DNA of 64,000 nucleotides from Eumeta japonica. Its lineage: Eukaryota > Arthropoda > Insecta > Lepidoptera > Psychidae. The notes under the pieces were generated by a model, which searched no databases, was not told the DNA's origin, and saw only the letters and a list, made by a program, of their open reading frames with translations. The stretch spans positions 186,001-250,000 of the forward strand of contig BGZK01000899.1 of NCBI GenBank assembly GCA_005406025.1. The letters run 5' to 3'. Made by a program: the position numbers and the translations under genes. Shown here piece after piece: positions 46,131 through 57,600 of this stretch; positions within the stretch are counted from its first letter, which is position 1; each line of letters begins with the position of its first letter.

Positions 46131-48119
46131 ATAAACATCGTTTACAAAATTTTTAGTTAATATTTAAACAAGATAAAATTTATTGAGTACCAGCTACTTA
46201 AAATAGGCTAATGAAATAAATTAGGGAGGCTTTGATAGATTGTTGACTTTGTAACGGCAGTCCTTTATTTGATGTAACTTATGTCTGCTACTAAAATGGA
46301 AATTACGTATAATCAATTAAATATTTAAGATTCGTATTATAAGTAATACTAATCTTAAACATTTCGTTCGTGGATAATAAACATTTTTTTTACACTAAAG
46401 TTTATTGTTGTGGACAATATCTGGAAATTAGGTACATATGGCTTTGCTATGATACCTGCTTTTATTAGACTTTATTATTCTGAGGTTTGATAGATCGCAG
46501 AAATCCTTAGAATCATGAGCTACTGATAATTCTCAAAAACACCTTTGCTATGGGTTTTAAGAACTAATGGACCGGATTGTATCTCCTGAAATAAGGCTTA
46601 CAATTATTACCTATTTGTTCCTTTGGAGTGTATTAGGTCATTGAATGTGAAGCGTTAACCACACTCACGATCACTGGCCTTGATTAGGCCTAGCAGTGAT
46701 GCATGTCAGACGTCGCCGTAAATAATCGATCTGTTTCGAACGAGTTGAACAAAAATCTTTTAGGCTAGCCGCATGCATTTACCTATCAGAAAATTTTTGA
46801 CGTCCGTCGCATTGCATTTCGGCCATATATTTTATTCTAGCGGGGTCTAGATCATACGGGTCATACGGGTATGATCAGAATTCTGAAGTGACGTACGTCA
46901 GCCTCCGATGAGCTCTAGATACACATTGATCGGAGGTCAGAATTTTTTCTAATTAGAACGTCTAAGTGTGCGCTCTCTATACATTTTGTACGAAACCCTG
47001 CTTACTATCATAAATTTTCATCAGTTTGAAATCATTGCAGCATGAGCGTGGCATCAGTGTCGAGCAGATGTTGTATTATAGTACGCGCATTTTCACCGTG
47101 TACGGGGAGGTAAAATGTCAAGAGATGAAAGATTTTAGGTGTTACGGAGATTGGAAAATACCCTTGCTATGGAATAGGTGCGACGAAAATAATCATGATG
47201 CACTCAACGAGATTTGGCATGGGAATAAGTTTGCTAAAAAGTAACAAAAATTGGAACGATTTGAATTACAAAGATAAAACAATTATAATTCTGATCGGTG
47301 TGCGGACGTATCAGCGGGCGTCAGAATTTTTTTGACAGAATTTTTTTTATAGTAACGACCAGCTACTTAAAATTATTCATCGAAAGTTTTTTTAATATTT
47401 TTTTTCTGATGGGAGGATAATCTGTAGCGTTGTTGTGTACCCTCTACTTTTTTAATTCGTTACACTTATTTATCCTGTAACTTTGTACATAGTGTATTTA
47501 CTACTTTATTTGTTTATTATATTTATGTCTAATTATTATTCATTTAATTATTATTCATTAATTATTACTCATCTCCCATGTCTCCTGACCCTATCTTCCA
47601 AACTTCTCGGAACATTAAGAATTAAGGACTAAGACTTGGACCGGTGGCTTTCTTCATGGATTGCAACACTAAAAGACTTGGAATAAATTTCTGCTCCACA
47701 ACGGGACCTCGCTCGATAAAGATTTCTCCCAGTCTTGCAGTTCTTCTGAATGACAGCACATTTAAAATGAGTATGAAACGGAAGATCTTCGACGCACTAT
47801 TCCAAACTGATGTCGAAAAAATAAATAGCAAATAAGTAAGCAATTTTTATAATAAATTAAATAAAGATAAAAAAGTAATAAGTATCGAGTGAACAAATTA
47901 AATACAAGCCTTTAGATTAAAAGAAATTAAAAATGTTATACCTTTAAAACAGAACAAAATTATAATAGTTATATTAAGTGACAAACAAAACATTATTAAA
48001 AGAAAATCCATGATACCAAAAATGGAAAATGTAACAAACTAAAGAAGAAACTAAAAAAGGTACGAACTACGAGTTTGTAGATTTTACTTTATGGCAAAAA
48101 AAACATTAAGAATTTGACG
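46131..48119. other. mostly non-coding; possible MITE-like stretch
   Basis: 46480-47340 is GC-richer with repeated phrases (TCATACGGGTCATACGGG at about 46857; CAGCCTCCGATGAG and GATCGGAGGTCAGAATTTTT near 46900-46945; GCGTCAGAATTTTTTT near 47320). The recurring GTCAGAATTTTTT suggests degraded terminal or subterminal repeats of a DNA transposon, but no coherent ends were defined. The frames at 47026-47244 and 47644-47835 show no domain. Confidence 0.3.
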
Positions 48120-48430
48120 ATAAATGTTTCCTTTATATTACGCTTTTATTAGCTTCACTTGTATGTTTGTGGGTTTGTGAGTTTGTAACCGACTCCTTTG
48201 GACTCGATTTTGTCCCGCTTTGAACTGACAGATTTAATTCAAACTTTGCACACTTATCAAGAATCGGTGACAATACAATAATTTCATAAGTTTATCTCAT
48301 TATTTTAATCAGGATCGCCAGGATCGAATAATTTCGTCACGTATCGTCTGCGTGAGAGCAAGTGGCTTATTACTGTTATTAAATTCTATTACTGTTTTGT
48401 AATAGAATTTAGTAACAATAATAAGCATTT
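48120..48430. repeat. candidate interspersed repeat with terminal fold-back
   Basis: 48150-48300 contains GTTTGTAACCGACTCCTTTG, GACTCGATTTTGTCCCGCTT, GAACTGACAGATTTAATTCA and TTTGCACACTTATCAAG, which I associate from memory with a dispersed lepidopteran repeat. At 48365-48426 an imperfect inverted repeat (about 28-bp arms, two mismatches, 5-6-nt loop) follows. Confidence 0.4.
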
Positions 48431-49109
48431 ATTATTAAAACAACAATAGTGACATTAATTTATCTATTAATGTTACAGCTTAAGTATATTGTTGGTACAA
48501 ATTCGTTTATAAACAAGAAGATAAATTAGCATATTACCAAAATAATTTTTATTTATTTTACTGAAAGATATTCCATTTTCCTATCAAATAAATAAAATAA
48601 TGGAACTCCGCTTGTTTATCCTTAAATATATGAACATGATTGTTTATATAATCTATTAATTTTACATGATACATTTATATGTCTACTTTAAAAGTAACAT
48701 GTTTACGATCTTTTTATAATTGAAATTAACAGATATGTGATGTGATCTTGTGTACGTGTTAATTTTGCTCCGTTTTAGTTTTTCTTTTATATTTCTTAAC
48801 CCTGAACGTTGGTAGAGCATATCGATATTGGTAGATCACTTTTTCAATCTTGTAATTTTATAAAACTTATTTATATAAAACACTCTTATAAAAGTAAACA
48901 CATGAAAATAAGGTGGGGAGAGGGGATCCAGCCAAATCTCGCGACATCTCACTAAAAGGAAAGGGGTCGTAAAATGGCCGAAGTCACCTCAGTAATTAAT
49001 GAAAGCTTCGTTTTCACCTAGCTTAGCCTGAAGATTAGTGTCTAAAAACGAAGGTGATGTCTTTATACATTCGTGGTTGTGAGTCATTGCCATAAGGCTG
49101 GGTGACGAT
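48431..49109. other. non-coding stretch
   Basis: AT-rich; 48915-49070 is GC-richer (GGTGGGGAGAGGGGATCC, ATCTCGCGACATCTCACT) and may be a retroelement UTR, but no coding motif is visible. Confidence 0.35.
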
Positions 49110-49330
49110 ATGCTGACGCAGGTTGATAAGCACTACTCTCTGGAAAGTACTCTAACATCTAAATGTTACATTAATGCCGAGATCAACACCAAAATCGATA
49201 CTGCTGTTCCAACATTTAGAAAGCTGAATACTTAAATCATCCGCTCACAAGTTTTGAAGCTTGACAACAAGATCTCCATATATATGGCGACTGTACCACC
49301 AAACCTCTTATTTCTTCTGACACATGATAT
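49110..49330 (+). pseudogene. short LINE ORF2 fragment (post-RT region)
   Basis: A plus-strand frame reads YSLESTLTSKCYINAEINTK, then IDTAVPTFRKLNT stop, and after a small frame change QVLKLDNKISIYMATV. This fits the C-terminal part of RTE/L1-like insect LINE proteins, where LGS-x-(T/L)-(T/S)...D-x-EI-x-x-RI-x-x-A-x-x-(A/T)F-x-x-L is followed by KL-x-x-x-TK-x-x-(I/V)Y-x-A. Only about 70 residues remain. It is not family A or B, and LINE A copy 4 begins 230 bp downstream in the opposite orientation. Confidence 0.5.
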
Positions 49331-49559
49331 TGGTAGGGGAGCCCAAGAGGGGATTTCGGGATTTACTCGAGCGCGGCAGATTAACATAAGGAGGCATCCT
49401 TGTACCCTGTTGAGTACCTCCAGCAAATATGAGCCCCATATATATCGTCGCCCGTCAAGGATAAGGAGTCGGATTAGTAAAAAAAATTGATTATCTGAAT
49501 TTATCGAGCGCGTCAGATTAAGGTAAGGCGAGTTATTTATATGCTAAAAAGTGTATTTT

Positions 49560-50030
49560 CCACTAATCCTTACCACTAATCCAAAGGTTACCAACTTTTA
49601 TTCATTTTAACTCTATTGTGACCATTTTCTTATGGTGTAGCTAACACTGGCATAATTATTTAATTCAATAGAACACTATGAATTGATCTGTGCTAATATT
49701 GACATCATTGTTACACTCTCGTATCCCCAAAACTTTGCTTCTTATCCGATCATCTGCAATTATAAAGTCTACTATGATTTTGTCTTCTCCTCTCCGCCAA
49801 GTATATGAGTGTATCTTTTTGTGGCCTAACATAGTGTTTGTCACACACGAGTTATACTCGTAGCACAGAAAGAGAAAACAATCACCATTATCATTCACTC
49901 TTTTATTTCCAAATTTACCTAAGACTTTGTCATATGCATCTCGCTGTATACCCACTCAGCCTTTAAAATCCTTTACATGAAGATTCTTTCATTTCTACCA
50001 CTAATATGTCCCTTATAACAGCTCAAACTC
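49560..50030 (-). pseudogene. LINE family A, copy 4: endonuclease fragment (broken)
   Basis: On the minus strand 49955-49665 is one 96-codon frame reading RDAYDKVLGKFGNKRVNDNG, LCYEYNSCVTNTMLGHKKIH, YTWRRGEDKIIVDFIIADDR and IRSKVLGIRECNNDVNISTD. This is the C-terminal half of an APE-type endonuclease with its TYTWRRG and (M/V)IDFI blocks. The final TDH of the catalytic site appears as TDQ (TDQFIVFY), so the catalytic His is lost. Decayed linker sequence continues to about 49560, and the upstream part (GRNERIF, to about 50030) is fragmentary. It is the same family as 9380-10110. No RT follows. Confidence 0.87.
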
Positions 50031-51454
50031 TTCTCGCTTCTCAAACAATTTAGACATAGCTGGATCTTATACGCTTTAATCAAAAATCCGTATCAGTCCA
50101 ATTTTAACCCGAAGAAATAGCAGCGGATGTACACTATAAGTCGTAAGTAACGTGTCTTATAGGACGAAGCCAACACCCCGGCATTCTCATTGGCTCTGGT
50201 TAACGCCAGGCCAATAAGTATCGAAGGGTTCATGGTTGATGGCCTTACTACTACCTCTTTTAGTCTCATTCACGCATAGATTGTCAAATCGCTTATGTTT
50301 ATTAATTTTCAGAGATTATAAATTTTATCATCAATACCTCTACACTCATTGAGAGTACCGAAGTGAACTTGTTTAGTACGCATTTTACTCCTCCGGTAAA
50401 TTAGACGTGATAGATGGTGAACCCCGTCGCCGCATTCGAGCCTAAAGCTTCTATTTCTCTGATACAGAAATTTACCCCTCCCCCCTTCCAAAAATTAAAA
50501 AAAAATTGATCCAGGAGGATGATGGGATTGCCAGAGAATCCCTACTCAAGCTTGTTCCGGGCAGTCCCATCACACCCTCAAAAATGTTTAGTTTCATAAT
50601 AAATTGATTACAAATGCAGGAGAATGACTACTGACTATCGCTATTACAATACAACGATAATTCCAGCAACCAACAAATTACCATTTATTCGCAAATAAAC
50701 GAAAGTTGAACTCGGTGCATCAGTACAATTCAGTAACTTTAAATTCGAACATAATATATTGACCACTTGGCTACTACCTTTTCTTGATGGAAAGTGACTT
50801 AAGTTAGTTCATTCTACCTAATGTCTATGGGTGAGTAATCGTGCCACGGTATGGCATTCTGTTTATAATCGTCTTTCGAAAATATTGCTTTCCGCACCAG
50901 TTTTCTGTTTTATAGACAATATCACTTGCCCACTACCACTTTAACTTGATTATATAATGACGACAATAATAGGAAGATAAAATGTCTCAAATATTTTTAA
51001 CAAGTCTATAAAAAATATGCAAAAACATTAATGTCAATAACGAACCTTAAATTATAATTATGAAACGTACCAAAAGTTCCATGATCATCACATTTTGCGG
51101 AATGTACCTTATGCAGCTTTAAATTATTTTTAAATAAAAAAATAAAATTGTGCTACTAAACTTTTTTTACGAAGTCGAACTCGTTTAACAACTTAATATT
51201 GTTTTTGTTTATATTAGAATAAGTTTAAGCTGTACGCCTTAAAATATGTACTTTACTTAAAAATGTACTTACATTTCTATTATATTAGGCACCTTTTATA
51301 TTTATCTAAAAAAAAATACTAATATAAGTAACGAAGCTAATAAAGCTTTTCTTTTTTTATTTTTTGTAAAGGAGCAAAAATAGCTATAAAAAAAAATAGT
51401 GTGGCTACAGCAAACTCAATAAAACTCGTGCACAGGAATGGATACATGATATTA
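50031..51454. other. non-coding stretch
   Basis: No supported gene. 50130-50240 is GC-richer and includes TTGGCTCTGGTTAACGCCAG. 50515-50575 has an imperfect inverted pair (GATGGGATTGCC with GGGCAGTCCCATC). The remainder is AT-rich. Confidence 0.4.
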
Positions 51455-51462
51455 CTACATAC
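51455..51462. repeat. 8-bp target-site duplication, left
   Basis: CTACATAC, identical to 54585-54592. It flanks the hAT element. Eight base pairs is the standard duplication length for hAT insertions. Confidence 0.88.
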
Positions 51463-51800
51463 CAGTGGCTAGGGGTGAGAAAAATATAAAGGGAAGCCGA
51501 ACCTTAAAAAATTGTCAACATTAAACATTATTAATAAAAATATAACTATTACTTACCGAACTCTGTAACGCCCTCTGGTATAACGCGGAGATATTTCATT
51601 CGCCACTTTTGGCATACTTGAAGTCAACGATAGAATACAAACGGAAGACTTCGAGCATGCATAAAAGCAGCTTTGAAAAAAGCTAATGAAGTAGTTTCCT
51701 TTAGTCGAATTTATAGCAGCGCAGTGGATAAATGAATTAAATGAGATAAAAAGCTATTTAAATTCTAGTGGTAATCTACGATTTTTCTTGAGAAAATGAG

Positions 51801-53943
51801 CTAATACCAAGTCATAAAAATTTGGCTTACTTTTGATTTGCAACAGTAAATGTTTTCTATAGATAACAACGCGAGATCTGAAAGCCTTTGTTCTGTCTGG
51901 CTATTCCTGAGGTACGTATGAATGCGTTTGAGAGCTGAAAAGATCGTTCCGCGGCCGCAATTGTTATCGGAAGGGTTAAACAGATATTACTTAAACTTAA
52001 AATTTTAGGAAATGTATCTTTTAAGATATCTTTTTGTAAATGCAAAAATAATTCGTACATATCTAATCCTTTAAGCGAGGGAGACGAACATAATACTTTT
52101 AACGCATTTTTTAATGCATTTATGTCAAAAATTCGAGGAAATAATAAATTTAAATTATTTAGTTTATCCTCAGGAAATGTACGTTTGAATAAATCATATT
52201 TCGACTTACTTAGTAAATCTAAAAACGACAAATTGCTTAGTGAACTATATCTGTTTTGAATTTGATTTTTAACATTATCTACAATTTCGATGAAAATACG
52301 TTTATACTCGCGTTTTAAGTCTGATTCTGAGCTAAATAGACGTCGGCGTCTTCGTGGAGGCTCACTTATATCAGTGACACTGTCGTAAATTTCGTCAAAC
52401 TTATTAATGAAATTACTCTCAAACCAATTTAATAGCGATTGAACTTCGCGAATAACGACGTCTATATCACTCTGTTTATTTTGTAGTAAAGCGAAAGTAA
52501 TATCTGTTCTTGCAAATAATTCAGCTAAAGTATGCAAAAAGCAAAATTCCCATCTTCTAATGTCATTAACAAACTTTCTGATATGGCAATTGATTCAGAA
52601 TCCCAATCCATCGGATTTTCTATAATTATATTAAATGTTTGTATTATGTCGGATCTACAGTTACAAATGACATTAATAATACGAGAATGATACTGCCATC
52701 GAGTTTCTGCGACACCAGGCAAACGACGATCTGACGTTAATTTTAAAAGACCCGAACGTTTAGTAGATTTATTTAAAAATTTTATTATGCAATTGATGTG
52801 GCCGAAAAATTGTTTTAACTCTGGAATATTTTCTAAAGATCGAGATAACACTAAGTTAAGTACGTGAGCATAGCAAGGAATAAAGACAGCCATTGGACAT
52901 TGTAATTTAATTTTGTTTGTACGCCGCCCTGAGCACCCGACATCACAGCGGCCCCATCATACGACTGACCGACTAATTTTTCTTTACAATTAAACTGATC
53001 TATGACCTCTAATATACTTTGCGATTACTGATCTGCTCCACGTTCTAAAGTAACATCGAAAACCTACAAATCTCTCTTCGATCCCCGTCTTAGTCAAATA
53101 GCGGAATATGACAGATATTTGCTCTCGATGGCTAATATCAGGTGTTTCGTCGGCTATAACCGACACGAATTTCGCAAAGTTAATTTCTGATTTAATTTCA
53201 TCTCTAATGACCTGAGCTATGGACTTTATTAAATCGTTCTGAATATCGTTCGAGAGACCAGAGAATACAGAGTTCTGAGTTGAGGAACATTGCTCTAAAT
53301 GCATATCTAATACTGAATCATATGTTTTAAAACAACAAAGTTTCTATGTAATTACCGCGATTATCTGATGTTAATTTTCGTCATGGCCGCGAAACGATAG
53401 CTCTTGCCTTCCTAATAAAATGATGGTGTCTATAAATCGCTTCATTAAATTACGGTTTCGTTCTACTTTTTATTATATGCCTCGAAAGAGTTCCCTAAAG
53501 AAATTTCAATTCTATTAATGCCAAATTCGTGCAATGCTAAAGAACTACGAATATGTTTTCAGTTTGTAAGTGTTTTTCGAGGAATTAGTAAAATTATTTA
53601 TATCTACAAATCCTGTACTACTCCAAACGCTACTTGATTTTGAAAATAATAAACAAGGAAAACAATACATTCTATTATGCTTACAACTGCCAGTCAACCA
53701 AGTAAATTTTTCGTAAAGTGAAACGTGGAAATGCTTACAAAAACCATCTTTACGTTTATAATCTATTTTCATATTAGGTTTAGCACGATCTAACTCGATA
53801 ATTTTCTGTTTTTGCTGAAACGTTAATTTTGAAAAGGAGTTTTCGCTTTGTAATAGAAAATCTGTAGTGCAGCATTCAATTGCTAAGAGTGCCATTATAA
53901 AATCGAAAATAGAAAAACACTTACTGAATAAATAGAATAACAA
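51801..53943 (-). pseudogene. hAT transposase pseudogene (TTF zinc finger, DUF4371, dimerisation domain)
   Basis: Read 5' to 3' on the minus strand. 53943-53545 encodes a TTF-type zinc finger (KHFHVSLYEKFTWLTGS, CKHNRMYCFPCLLFS). GRQELSFRGHDEN follows at about 53390 and is then frame-shifted. 53304-52990 is the DUF4371 RNase-H-like part (FAKFVSVIADETPDISHREQ, with the DET of the catalytic core), shifted after VGF. GQSYDGAAVMSGAQGG near 52925 is the second core block, then another 1-nt shift. 52893-52525 continues (CYAHVLNLVLSRSLENI, ETRWQYHSR), shifts again near 52530, and 52537-51857 ends with LPITIAAAERSF, the C-terminal dimerisation signature. A 1-nt loss in the T-run at about 51937 moves the last ~45 codons into another frame, with the stop at 51803-51801. 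The TAA near 53025 is an additional in-frame stop. Functional relatives are about 650-800 residues. Confidence 0.92.
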
Positions 53944-54194
53944 TCAATTCGTCTTAAATACCACTACACTAACTTAGTGTCACTAACTCGTATTATATAA
54001 ATTCAATTACACTCACAACGCTAATTCGACACGGGAATGATGCTATATGCAAAACCGTTTTTTATTCGGGCATAATCGGAAATCTCCGCTGATCGAAACG
54101 CATTATTATTTACACAATGATGTATAACACAAGAATCCGCAACCGAATATAACACCATTACAATTGGGTCATTTCGTTGTCGAAGGAAAACTCG

Positions 54195-54290
54195 CGATCA
54201 ACCGAGTTGTCAAGCGCCCGTTCCCCGCTCGCCCGCGGCTTGCGACCGGCAGGCTCGCGGGCTCGAGGCGTCGCCATAACGCTATAATAC
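54195..54290. promoter_or_regulatory. CpG-rich leader of the hAT element
   Basis: A short GC/CG-dense stretch (CCCGTTCCCCGCTCGCCCGC, CTCGCGGGCTCGAGGCGTCG) lies upstream of the transposase start inside the element. It is a candidate promoter or 5' UTR of the transposase. The 80-codon plus-strand frame through it (54164-54406) shows no domain. Confidence 0.35.
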
Positions 54291-54584
54291 AACTGAATAT
54301 GGAAGACTCAACATTTCACATTGATTACGACGGTTGCGAACATTCTGAACTTGGTCGTCTAAATAACTCGGTTGCTTTCGAGTTATTTGAAGTGTTTTTT
54401 ATATAGGGCTTACGTTACTAACGTAAGAAGGCTGGATATTATTTACAATAATTATTGAAAATTAAAAATAATTTTAAGTGTCTGTATACTAAAAAGCAAT
54501 AATTTATTTATTTATGAATTATGCATATTAAATATTTTATGAAAGGGAAGCCGATAAGAATCGAGTTCTTAGAAGCCGCCCCTA

Positions 54585-54592
54585 CTACATAC
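54585..54592. repeat. 8-bp target-site duplication, right
   Basis: CTACATAC, matching 51455-51462. The two bases before it (TA) are also shared, so the duplication could be read as 10 bp; 8 bp fits the family. Confidence 0.88.
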
Positions 54593-55294
54593 TATACAAA
54601 TATCATTAGGCTTATACTGCTCTTGTACAAAGTTTTAAGCCGAGTTGAAATAAATGAAAAAAGTTTATTACTGCATCGAACGGGCAGCGCAATCACGAAG
54701 TACTGTGGCGACGTGGTTACAGCGCTCGCCGGCTTCATATCAAAAGTTTCCTATACACTCGTCGCTCTAAAGCCTCGTTAAATCTGAAACTTTTTCAGCG
54801 CTAAACCCACGCACTTATTGTGCTAAAGCCTTTTAAATTGTTTGTATCAGTTTTTGTTTTATTGCTTAATTGGTTTTATTAAAGATATTTACAGCTTATG
54901 CACATTTCATATTAAATTTTAATTACATGGGTTTATTCTTATTATATAGTAGCTTTTGCCCAAAATTTCGAGCGTGTGATCATGGATATGATTTGTACAT
55001 CATCTGCACAGGTCCCTTACCCAACCTGAATTAGATTAAGCCCCGTTTTTCATCTATTCTAATCCCATTTCATTCTGTATCCAAAACCCGACTTCAATCC
55101 TCATCATACACTAAGCTTGACCCTGATCTTCTAATCCTACTTTGTGTTCTAATATACATTTCAGTTTTAGTACTGATGTCCATATCAACTCTATACCAGC
55201 CTTGGTTAATAGTAAGATGAACTTGTTACTAATACTGCTATATTACTTAATTCGTCACGATTAACTTTTTGTTATAGTTTATTTTTATCGCTTA
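54593..55294. other. non-coding stretch
   Basis: No supported gene. The 86-codon frame at 54521-54781 starts inside the hAT right end, so its first part is transposon sequence. Confidence 0.4.
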
Positions 55295-55970
55295 TGTGCA
55301 CGACATTAGAGCTATCTAGCGTCTACAACTTTTCGGGATTTATCAAATATTTATATGTTCATGAAATAGTAAAAACATTGATTATAGACTTGTTTATTAT
55401 TTTATTGATTAATAATTGTTTCTACAACACAGCTATAAGTAAACAGCAATAGTATCTTCTAGTTTCGTTTCCTTTTCATAATGAAAATAATTATGTATTG
55501 TTGTTGTTTTTTACTGTAGCCATGACAGTTTAATTATTTGCACTTTATAATCATTTTCATTTCATTAAACAATAACAATTGTCTGCCTCCATCTCTAGCA
55601 ATTAAATTATCACTTAATACAGATTTTACAGTCAATCGAACGTTATTGATTCTTCCATCAAACGCATCAATTTGAAAGAATTAATCTCGAATAATAATGA
55701 AGACAATGTTTACCTTGGACCTTTTTATGGAATTGGAGTTACAAATAATACAATTTCTTTTACTGTTACTAAGACAAGTATAATAAATATCAATTATGGA
55801 TATATTTATATATCTAATCTAATATTTTGCTCAAAATTGAACGAAAACCTTAATCATTGTGGTTCGCATAACATACAAGGTAGTTTATCCAAAACACTAA
55901 ATTCGCTATGGTGGAGGCTAAAAATTTATAAACTTCATCAAAATATCATTGAAGCTGTGGTTCTGTGAAG
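55295..55970 (+). repeat. exon-like paralogous repeat, copy 2
   Basis: Partner of 43430-43800. 55295-55345 matches 43434-43480, an extra ~180 bp follows, then the match resumes at CAGTTTAATTA (about 55526) and continues to about 55880. An acceptor-like ATTTTACAG (AG at 55630-55631) precedes an open frame running to the TGA at about 55966. The frame reads SQSNVIDSSIKRIN, KELISNNNEDNVYLG, YGIGVTNNTISFTV, SIININYGYIYISN and KLNENLNHCGSHNIQG. Unlike copy 1, this copy stays open for about 110 codons from the acceptor. No domain is recognised and no upstream exon was found. Confidence 0.45.
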
Positions 55971-56599
55971 ACGGAACCGTTCCTGTATAAACAGTGTGCC
56001 CTGACATTAAAATCTTTCTAAAGTTATCGCGGATAGTTATTCAACTTTTATTTGTCAGTTTATTTGTGCATAAATTTAAATTTTCTGTAATAAATATTAT
56101 GACTCAGTCTTATAATATTGATAAATTATACTTAAGTTTCAGCCATAATTTATCCAAAATATACATACATTTCCCGATAATCTCCCCATTTCTGCCACAG
56201 CAAGCGCTGCGGTCATCTTTATTTCCCCCCTACCGTATATATCTCGCACGTAGTAAATAGCTCAACTTGTTATTCTTAATAAACACCAACATTGTTTTGA
56301 TAACTTACATAGTAATTAATTTTCCATTTCCTTAAAACGAATTATTCATTTGTGAAACATTCAAACTTCCACCTTAGATTTTTTGCGGTACCTACGTAAA
56401 AAAAAATTAAGGTGTAAGTAGTTTTTTTTTACTGTAACTGTAACCAAGGTAGTTTACAGCCTTTACCACGTCGTGAACGTGGGAAATCGATTGTTAATAT
56501 TAAAGAACTTGGCAATCTATAGATTCGTTTCGTATTAGTCTCCCGAATACAATTATATTCATTATTTTGTGATGCTTCAGAAGTAGCTTAAGGAGCATG
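55971..56599. other. non-coding stretch
   Basis: AT-rich. An 88-codon frame (55994-56260, +) shows no recognised domain. Nothing else is supported. Confidence 0.4.
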
Positions 56600-57600
56600 T
56601 ACATATTTATCTGTAGTAGGTGAGCACGGGAAAATATAGTCGCTCCCGTTCATTCTTTAACCATTCCCCAATTGGAATTTTGTGCAGAGGTAATAGACGT
56701 TAAGTTAGCAAACAAATTGTTAAATTTATTAGGCACAAATCGAATTTATACATTTTTGAAGCGATTAATTTATATTATTATGATGGCTGAAAATGTTACC
56801 TAATCAACCAAAGTACGCGACAGGAGTTTTAAACATTCACACATTTGGAGAAATGTTTCTAGTTAAAGTAACCCTGCTGATTTATTATCATGAGGTATTA
56901 AATCACAAATATTTGTGGTTTAATATGGTTAATTCTCAAATGTGGTGGTACGAACCATCTTGGCTATCACAATCTCAATTCGCATGGCCTCCACAATTAT
57001 ATGAATTCTTTATCAATACCAGAAATAAAACAAACAACATGTACAGGTTCTATACAAAAAATCTATACTTTTTTCAGAAATTATTGAATAATTTTCTTCA
57101 TGTTCTAAATTGGAAAGGATTATGTCTTATATTCTTATGTTTATACATAATATTAAATACCAAAAATCAGGTAGTGATTATGGGTATTTTAATGTAAATG
57201 AGTTACACGCATGATACACGCTGAAACATACACAGAAGGAAAGTTTTCCAAGAAATGTAATATGTTAATTCAAAATAAGCCTTTGAAACACAACAATAAA
57301 CTATTATATCTTCATGAACAAGCAACAAATTATTCAAGTTGGAGAGCGGTTACAAAACTAGAACTTACCTGAGCACATTAAACATCCATATGTACTTAGT
57401 TCAAAACATTATTTAACTTACCTTTTAATGACACTTTTAAAGATTTACATGCAGGTCCTCAATTTATGTTATCATCTATGAGATTAAAAATCTGGCCAAT
57501 CGGAAACATCAGTTTGGTTAGGAAAATTATATATGAATGCGTCGTGTGCTCTCGATATAATTCGCGTTTCGTAAATCCTATCATGAGTAATTTGCCTACA
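56600..57600 (+). pseudogene. BEL/Pao LTR-retroelement pol fragment, 5' part (broken)
   Basis: This is a decayed pol of a BEL/Pao element. At about 56850-56885 a shifted frame gives SNPADLLS-x-G, the NPAD-x-SRG motif that ends the RNase H region of this superfamily. It is followed by NSQMWWYEPSWLSQSQFAWP (56931-56990). After a degraded stretch, LPEHIKHPYVLSSKHYLTYL (57370-57430) and, after a frame change, HAGPQFMLSSMRLKIWPIGN and CVVCSRYNSRFVNPIMSNLP (57445-57600) form the H2C2 zinc-binding N-terminus of the integrase. It stops abruptly at 57600, where an unrelated LINE begins. Gag, protease and most of RT are absent, and no LTR was recognised. This is an endogenous relic and cannot encode a working protein. 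Confidence 0.83.

Larger units (their letters stand above)
51463..54584 (-). mobile_element. hAT transposon, DUF4371/ZMYM1-type, 3.12 kb, inactive
   Basis: The left end reads CAGTGGCTAGG and the right end, on the complementary strand, TAGGGGCGGCT. Both fit the hAT terminal pattern CAG-x-GGCG/TGC-x, and both are flanked by CTACATAC. The decamer GGGAAGCCGA occurs near each end (51491-51500 and 54545-54554), in direct rather than inverted orientation on the plus strand, and may be a subterminal transposase site. The right subterminal part contains the palindrome AAGAATCGAGTTCTT (54557-54571). The element carries one minus-strand transposase gene (51801-53943) and a CpG-rich 5' leader (about 54195-54290). 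Intact TSD and recognisable ends suggest an insertion that is not very old. Confidence 0.92.

Noticed and set aside
51491..54554. GGGAAGCCGA pair as the hAT terminal inverted repeat
   Set aside because: The copies are in direct orientation and internal; the true ends are set by the CTACATAC duplication.
54521..54781. 86-codon plus-strand frame
   Set aside because: It starts inside the hAT right terminus and crosses the target duplication, so it cannot be an old gene.
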